NCBI RefSeq assembly: GCF_000378205.1
Contig: NZ_KB899409.1
Span: 1 to 64,000, forward strand
Source: Sediminispirochaeta bajacaliforniensis DSM 16054
GTDB lineage: Bacteria; Spirochaetota; Spirochaetia; DSM-16054; Sediminispirochaetaceae
DNA: 64,000 nucleotides
Direction: 5' to 3'
Positions 59,970-64,000 of the stretch are shown here, piece by piece (within the stretch, counting starts at the first letter, position 1; each line of letters starts with the position of its first letter). Below the pieces are notes generated by a model that was not told where the DNA came from, made no database searches, and was given only the letters and a program-made list of their open reading frames with translations. Made by a program: the position numbers and the translations under genes.

Positions 59970-60900
59970 CGGTTTTTCGTTTCAAAAGCCAGCAGCGGTG
60001 TGGTTTTCTCGCATCGAAATCGGGTGGCAGGGTTTCCCGGGTAATCTCCAAACTTTCCGATCCCATAATCCTGCCGGGATCGAAGTGAAACTCTTTCTTG
60101 GTCGTACAAAAGAGTAGTCTGCCTCCATCGTTCAAGAGTTTCATGGCGGCGGCCACGAACCAAACATAATCACGCTGAAGGTCGAAGGTTCCGTCGGTCT
60201 TCCTGCTGTTGCTGAAAAGCGGGGGATCAAGAATAACCAGGTCGAATTTCGAACGCTCTTTATCGGCCTCCATGAGATATTTTCGCACATCTTCGGCTAT
60301 AAAACGGTGCTGATCACCGATAAGACCGTTTGCCCGCAGATTTTTTTCCGCCCAGGCAAGATAGGAAGAGGACAGATCGACGGTAACCGTCTCGAGAGCC
60401 CCCCCTGCCGCTGCTGCCACACTAAATGCCCCGGTATAGCCGAAGAGGTTGAGAACCCGAAGCCCGAAGCTCTCTTCGGCCACCATCTTCCGTGTCAGAC
60501 GGTGATCCATAAAGAGCCCGGTGTCCACGTAATCGGTGAGATTTACCAAAAAGGTCAGCCCGTTTTCCGTCACCGGGAAGAGTTCACCCGTATTGCCCAG
60601 CTTTTCGTATTGTGTTCGTCCGTGGAGCCTCGGACGAAATTTGTAGAACACGTCATGAGGATCGCTGTAAAGCGAAGAGGCGACCAAGGCCTCCAGTTCT
60701 TTTCTCTTCAGTCCCACAGGAACGTGCTTCGCAGTACCCTCATATTCGGTAATCAAAATACGCCTATCATACAAGTCGATGGTATAGGGATAGAGGGCAT
60801 CGTTCCTATCGTAGACCCGGAAGCAGTTCGTTCCGTCGTCGGCAAAAAGCCTGCGGAAGCGCTGGTGCCGCTCCTTCAATATGGTAGAAAAAGATTTCAT
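59917..60900 (-). CDS. Class I SAM methyltransferase, RlmI/RlmK-like
   Basis: The 327-residue protein resembles the methyltransferase part of the 23S rRNA enzymes RlmI and RlmK. Its blocks are TDYVDTGLFMDHR (substrate-side loop), VLNLFGYTGAFSVAAAAGGA (SAM loop), TVDLSSSYLAWAEKNLRANG, and the catalytic-region DLVILDPPLFSN. A methyl group is probably added to 23S rRNA, but the exact nucleotide is not certain. There is no PUA domain as in RlmI. It has its own minus-strand transcript between two plus-strand genes, and its last 18 codons lie inside the 3' end of the amidohydrolase gene. Confidence 0.88.
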   Translation of the reverse strand: MKSFSTILKERHQRFRRLFADDGTNCFRVYDRNDALYPYTIDLYDRRILITEYEGTAKHVPVGLKRKELEALVASSLYSDPHDVFYKFRPRLHGRTQYEKLGNTGELFPVTENGLTFLVNLTDYVDTGLFMDHRLTRKMVAEESFGLRVLNLFGYTGAFSVAAAAGGALETVTVDLSSSYLAWAEKNLRANGLIGDQHRFIAEDVRKYLMEADKERSKFDLVILDPPLFSNSRKTDGTFDLQRDYVWFVAAAMKLLNDGGRLLFCTTKKEFHFDPGRIMGSESLEITRETLPPDFDARKPHRCWLLKRKTVTVARKNSSHGRGAHLR

Positions 60901-61000
60901 CGCCCCACTCTACCCATGATGCCGATGATATGCAAGAAGCTCCACGATCGGCTATTCTTGTAGTATATTAAAAAAAGACTATTAACCGAAGGAGGATAGT

Positions 61001-61420
61001 ATGGGCAACAAGGTCTCTTGTGAATGGAAGGGGGGAATGGCTTTTGAGGCAGATGTAACGGGACACACAATCGTGATGGACGCAGACGCTTCTTCAGGTG
61101 GAAACGATACAGGATCGAGGCCGAAGCCTCTCCTCCTTGCAGCCCTCGGAGGTTGTTCTGGAATGGATGTCGTATCGATCCTGAAAAAAATGCAGGAACC
61201 TCTTACATGGTTCAATATGGAAATCGAAGGCCAGGCGGCAGAAGAACATCCTCGCTACTACACAGCAGTAACAATCGTCTATCAGTTTAAGAAAGGTGAC
61301 GGACTTGATGAGGCGAAGGTGGAAAAAGCGGTCCGCCTGAGCCAGGAACGCTACTGCGGGGTAAGTGCTCAACTTTCCAAGGGAGCAGAGGTAAACTGGC
61401 GAATAGAATATCTGGAATAA
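61001..61420 (+). CDS. OsmC-family peroxiredoxin-like protein
   Basis: The 139-residue protein has the OsmC/YhfA fold with both conserved cysteines, C52 (LGGCSGMDV) and C119 (RYCGVSA). These reduce organic hydroperoxides. The region RPKPLLLAALGGCSGMDVVSILKKM is typical of the YhfA-type subgroup. GGAGG lies upstream of the ATG. It is separated from its neighbours on both sides and is probably monocistronic or shared with the next gene. Confidence 0.93.
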   Translation: MGNKVSCEWKGGMAFEADVTGHTIVMDADASSGGNDTGSRPKPLLLAALGGCSGMDVVSILKKMQEPLTWFNMEIEGQAAEEHPRYYTAVTIVYQFKKGDGLDEAKVEKAVRLSQERYCGVSAQLSKGAEVNWRIEYLE

Positions 61421-61466
61421 CGCTTTTCCCTTGTCTTTTTCAGCATGCTATGGGAAACTGTTCCTC

Positions 61467-61925
61467 ATGAACGACGACACAGACAAAATGCTCAGAGAAC
61501 TTGAAGAGCAGAACGGCGGTAAGATTCGTTACAAAACCTATGCCCTGTTTCTCGGTAAAAGCGGGGGGGGAGAACAGGACTTGGGCGGCCTGTTCTACGG
61601 AATCGAAGACCGTCTGATTTTCGAAGACTTCGAACGCCCCCCAAACATGCTTTTGGCGTTATTTAATACCAAGAAACCTGAATATACGAAATACAAGGTG
61701 GAATTTTCCCCTTCGGAGATTACGGGAGTCAGGGCCGTTGTGATGGGACAGGTAAAGGCCGCCGTTACGGGAAGGATCCCTCCCGAACGTGTGGCGGAAT
61801 CGACAGGTCTCCGTAAGATGTTGGGACGAAGCGCCGTTGAAATTCGCCTGAATGATGGCAAGGCCTTCTATTTTGAGCTTTTCGATATCAAGGGATTTAT
61901 CCGGCACATGAAGGAGCTTGTATGA
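61467..61925 (+). CDS. Conserved-looking protein of unknown function
   Basis: From the ATG at 61467 the protein has 152 residues and no signal peptide or membrane helix. The composition is mixed alpha/beta, with strands such as KIRYKTYALFLG and TKYKVEFSPSEITGVRAVV and a C-terminal AVEIRLNDGKAFYFELFD. This pattern could be a PH/GRAM-like barrel, but I cannot prove it. The stop overlaps the ATG of the phosphohexomutase gene (ATGA), so the two are coupled. Confidence 0.7.
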   Translation: MNDDTDKMLRELEEQNGGKIRYKTYALFLGKSGGGEQDLGGLFYGIEDRLIFEDFERPPNMLLALFNTKKPEYTKYKVEFSPSEITGVRAVVMGQVKAAVTGRIPPERVAESTGLRKMLGRSAVEIRLNDGKAFYFELFDIKGFIRHMKELV

Positions 61926-63256
61926 AAGCATTTAAAGCCTACGACATAAGAGGGGTTTGGAACGAAGATTTTAATGCCGAGGATGTTTATAAGATAGGTT
62001 TTCACCTGCCAGGCCTTCTGGGTGCCGACAAGGTCCTGGTCGGTCGAGATGTTCGATTATCCAGCGAAACAATCTTCGAGGCCCTCTGCCGCGGCATAAA
62101 CGATGCCGGAGCGGATGTTTGTGATGCGGGTCTGGCCACGACGCCAATGGTTTATTGGGGAACGGCCCGTTTCGGTTACAATGCCTCCGTTCAGATCACT
62201 GCAAGCCACAATCCGGCACGATATAACGGACTGAAGGTCTCAAAAAGCGAAGCACTTCCGGTAGGTTACGATACCGGCCTCTCAGAGCTGGAAAAGATGC
62301 TCGATGACCCCATCACCCCCGTAAAGAAACGGGGTTCGGTAGAGAGCGTGGATATACGCAGCCCCTACATAGCCTATATGAAGGCATCGGTCCCTGACCT
62401 TTCAGGGATCAAACTATCGGTGGACTGTTCGAACGGAATGGCGTCCATCCTGGTACACGAACTGCTGGGAGAGAGCCCCCGCTACCTTTTCGATACTCTG
62501 GATGGCTCCTTTCCCAACCACGAGCCCAATCCCCTCGAAGAAAAGAACGTAGAGGCGTTGAAACAGGCCGTTAGAGCGGACAGCAGCGACGTGGGGATCA
62601 TCTACGACGGTGATGCCGACAGGGTGATGTTCGTCGACGAGAAGGGAGCGTTTGTCCCCCCCGATCTCATCATCGCCCTCATGGGCCACCATTTTCTCAA
62701 AAACGAAAAGGGCAATGTGCTCATGGATATCCGCACCAGCAAGTCCGTCTACGAGTATATCGAAAAACTCGGAGGCAAGGCCCATATGTGGAAGGTAGGC
62801 CACGCCTTTGCCAAGCTGAAGATGCGGGAGCTAAAAGCCATCTACGGGGGTGAGCTGGCCGGGCACTACTACATCCGGGACTTCTATAACTGCGACAGCG
62901 GTATGCTTGCCAGCCTGATCGTCCTCGATGTTCTCGCCGAGGCAAAAAAGCAGGGGCGCACCTTTTCCCAGTTGATCGATGCTATTCGCAGCTATGCCAA
63001 CTCCGGAGAGATAAATTTCCGGATCGAAAAAAAGAAGGAGGCGATGGATGCCCTCAAAGAGCACTTTGAGGGGAAAGAAAAACCGACAGCCTTCTTTGAT
63101 TTCGACGGATACCGGATCGAATTCGCCGACTGGTGGTTTAATGTACGCCCATCCAACACCGAACCCTATCTGCGGCTCGTCGTCGAAGCGAAAACCGATG
63201 AGCTCCTTTCGGCAAAGTTGGAATCGATCACATCGCTTCTTTCCGACTTTACCTGA
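61922..63256 (+). CDS. Phosphomannomutase/phosphoglucomutase
   Basis: This enzyme moves phosphate between C1 and C6 of mannose or glucose to supply nucleotide sugars. The 444-residue protein has all four family motifs. The phosphoserine loop is TASHNP (93-98), the magnesium loop is DGDADR (229-234), the sugar-specificity loop is GGELAGH (309-315), and the phosphate-binding loop near the C-terminus is RPSNTEP. The GGELAGH form fits the bifunctional PMM/PGM group. It is coupled to the upstream unknown gene by an ATGA overlap. Confidence 0.95.
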   Translation: MKAFKAYDIRGVWNEDFNAEDVYKIGFHLPGLLGADKVLVGRDVRLSSETIFEALCRGINDAGADVCDAGLATTPMVYWGTARFGYNASVQITASHNPARYNGLKVSKSEALPVGYDTGLSELEKMLDDPITPVKKRGSVESVDIRSPYIAYMKASVPDLSGIKLSVDCSNGMASILVHELLGESPRYLFDTLDGSFPNHEPNPLEEKNVEALKQAVRADSSDVGIIYDGDADRVMFVDEKGAFVPPDLIIALMGHHFLKNEKGNVLMDIRTSKSVYEYIEKLGGKAHMWKVGHAFAKLKMRELKAIYGGELAGHYYIRDFYNCDSGMLASLIVLDVLAEAKKQGRTFSQLIDAIRSYANSGEINFRIEKKKEAMDALKEHFEGKEKPTAFFDFDGYRIEFADWWFNVRPSNTEPYLRLVVEAKTDELLSAKLESITSLLSDFT

Positions 63257-63262
63257 TATCTC

Positions 63263-63739
63263 ATGGAAAAACGGGCAATGAGAAGAGGCGACAAAGCATT
63301 AATAGAGATGGCCCAGCTATGGGCCGTTCTTGACAAAGCGGAGGTTCTGACCCTCTGTTTCAACGATGAGGGGAGTCCCTACGGGGTCCCGCTATCCTTC
63401 GGGACAGGCGAAGACGCCCTCTTTATCCACTGCGCCAGGGAGGGGAGAAAGTGGGACCTCTTGAACCAGGCGAAACCCATCTTCTTTCTTGCATGGTGCG
63501 ACGCAAAACTGAAACAGGGCGAGGCGGCCTGCAGCTATTCGATGCGCTATCGTTCGATAATGGGGACTGCTTTCCCCGTCCTTCTTGAAGATCCCGACGA
63601 AAAACGGGAAGGGCTCAATAGGATCATGCACAAATACACGGGCAGGAGCGATTTCGCCTTTCCCGATAAAAGCCTCGAAGCTACCGGAATTTTTCGCCTG
63701 GAGATCACATCCATGACGGGAAAGGCCTCGGGTTACTAA
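63263..63739 (+). CDS. NimA-like pyridoxamine-phosphate-oxidase-family flavoprotein
   Basis: The 158-residue protein has the split-barrel FMN-binding fold of the PNPOx family. It matches the NimA subgroup, starting MRRGDKAL and containing VPLSFGTGEDALFIHCAREGRKWDLL with a conserved His-Gly/Lys pattern. NimA proteins are linked to nitroimidazole reduction, but many have other roles. The ATG at 63263 is used; one at 63278 matches the family start better. It follows the phosphohexomutase gene by 6 bases. Confidence 0.85.
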   Translation: MEKRAMRRGDKALIEMAQLWAVLDKAEVLTLCFNDEGSPYGVPLSFGTGEDALFIHCAREGRKWDLLNQAKPIFFLAWCDAKLKQGEAACSYSMRYRSIMGTAFPVLLEDPDEKREGLNRIMHKYTGRSDFAFPDKSLEATGIFRLEITSMTGKASGY

Positions 63740-63785
63740 GAGCTGCAGATTTCACTTTTTCTTCTCGTGTTATTACCTTATAAGG

Positions 63786-64000
63786 ATGAAAGATAAGCCG
63801 AAACCAATCGAATTGGATCTACAAGGTGCAAGCTGCGCCAGTTGTATCTTTGCCATAGAGCATGCGGGGCGCAAGATCAAGGGAGTAAAAGATATCAAGG
63901 TGGATAGTATCCGCTCCAAGATTGTGATCGACCTCGATGAGAAAGAAAATGACGATCAGACAGAAATCACCGACAGGGTGATCAAAATCGTCAGAACCAT
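63786..64000 (+). CDS. Heavy-metal-associated domain protein, N-terminal part (runs off the window)
   Basis: The open frame begins at an ATG at 63786 after TAAGG and continues to the end of the window (71 complete codons). The first residues include LDLQGASCASCIFAIEHAGRKIKGV, a CxxC metal-binding motif (GASCASC) of the HMA fold. The full gene could be a copper or zinc P-type ATPase, a metallochaperone, or a thiol-linked enzyme with an HMA module. The first spacer residue of the motif is Ala, as in some ATPases. The 3' end is missing. Confidence 0.8.
   Translation, partial: MKDKPKPIELDLQGASCASCIFAIEHAGRKIKGVKDIKVDSIRSKIVIDLDEKENDDQTEITDRVIKIVRT

Overview
The window looks like chromosomal DNA from a free-living or anaerobic member of the Spirochaetota, close to Spirochaeta/Sediminispirochaeta. 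This is inferred from family content, because no database search was possible. The supporting signs are a UPF0164-type outer-membrane protein (best known from Treponema), several PorV/FadL-like barrels, a bactofilin, glutaminyl-tRNA synthetase, c-di-GMP proteins and a giant SpoIIE-type phosphatase. Base composition is near 50% GC, genes are tightly packed, and many neighbours overlap by 1-4 bases or converge with overlapping 3' ends. No prophage, CRISPR array, complete insertion sequence or plasmid gene was seen, so the window reads as ordinary core chromosome with some unusual lineage-specific operons.

Layout. 1-2000: 16S rRNA on the minus strand with two strong tandem promoters. 2.0-6.9 kb: a small coiled-coil protein, a zinc-ribbon protein with adenylate kinase, a UPRT-domain protein with a TPR lipoprotein, a small barrel protein, and a CheW protein carrying an inserted zinc-binding CZB domain. 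6.9-10.9 kb: a TAXI-TRAP transporter operon headed by an iron-sulfur flavoprotein. 11.0-11.3 kb: tRNA-Glu and tRNA-Lys, each with its own promoter. 11.3-15.1 kb: two consecutive lipoprotein/outer-membrane-protein pairs. 15.2-20.4 kb: bactofilin-TPR-mtaB, tyrA, pta and a TetR regulator next to a perfect 16-base palindrome. 20.4-27.2 kb: a six-gene minus-strand operon (PilZ, HEAT, ComEC-like, RsmA, YwqK-like lipoprotein, HEAT). 27.2-33.1 kb: CPBP protease, TlpA-DsbD, acyl-CoA synthetase and SfsA. 33.1-42.4 kb: a zinc-ribbon protein, a 1557-residue SpoIIE phosphatase receptor, a 997-residue periplasmic repeat protein, and the divergent UPF0164 barrel with a TPR tail. 42.4-50.0 kb: two membrane proteins with a TIR-like/ankyrin protein, an alpha/beta hydrolase, TrpR, a PHP phosphatase, paired EamA exporters and a PAS-GAF histidine kinase. 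50.1-55.7 kb: yejABEF peptide importer. 55.8-64.0 kb: diguanylate cyclase, glnS, amidohydrolase, a rRNA-type methyltransferase, OsmC, phosphohexomutase, a NimA-like flavoprotein and the start of a heavy-metal-associated domain gene.

How the parts fit. Two themes recur. The first is the envelope: lipoproteins, barrels and long periplasmic repeat proteins (HEAT, TPR) are grouped with signalling proteins (SpoIIE, PilZ). The cluster at 33.4-42.4 kb could relay a signal from the outer membrane to a cytoplasmic phosphatase. The second is gene start architecture. At least six regulatory or signalling genes lack a Shine-Dalgarno sequence and have a -10 hexamer ending exactly 6 bases before the start codon, which predicts transcription beginning on the start codon itself (leaderless mRNA). 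This is the most testable unusual signal I found. The TrpR and TetR promoters also carry palindromes placed for autorepression.
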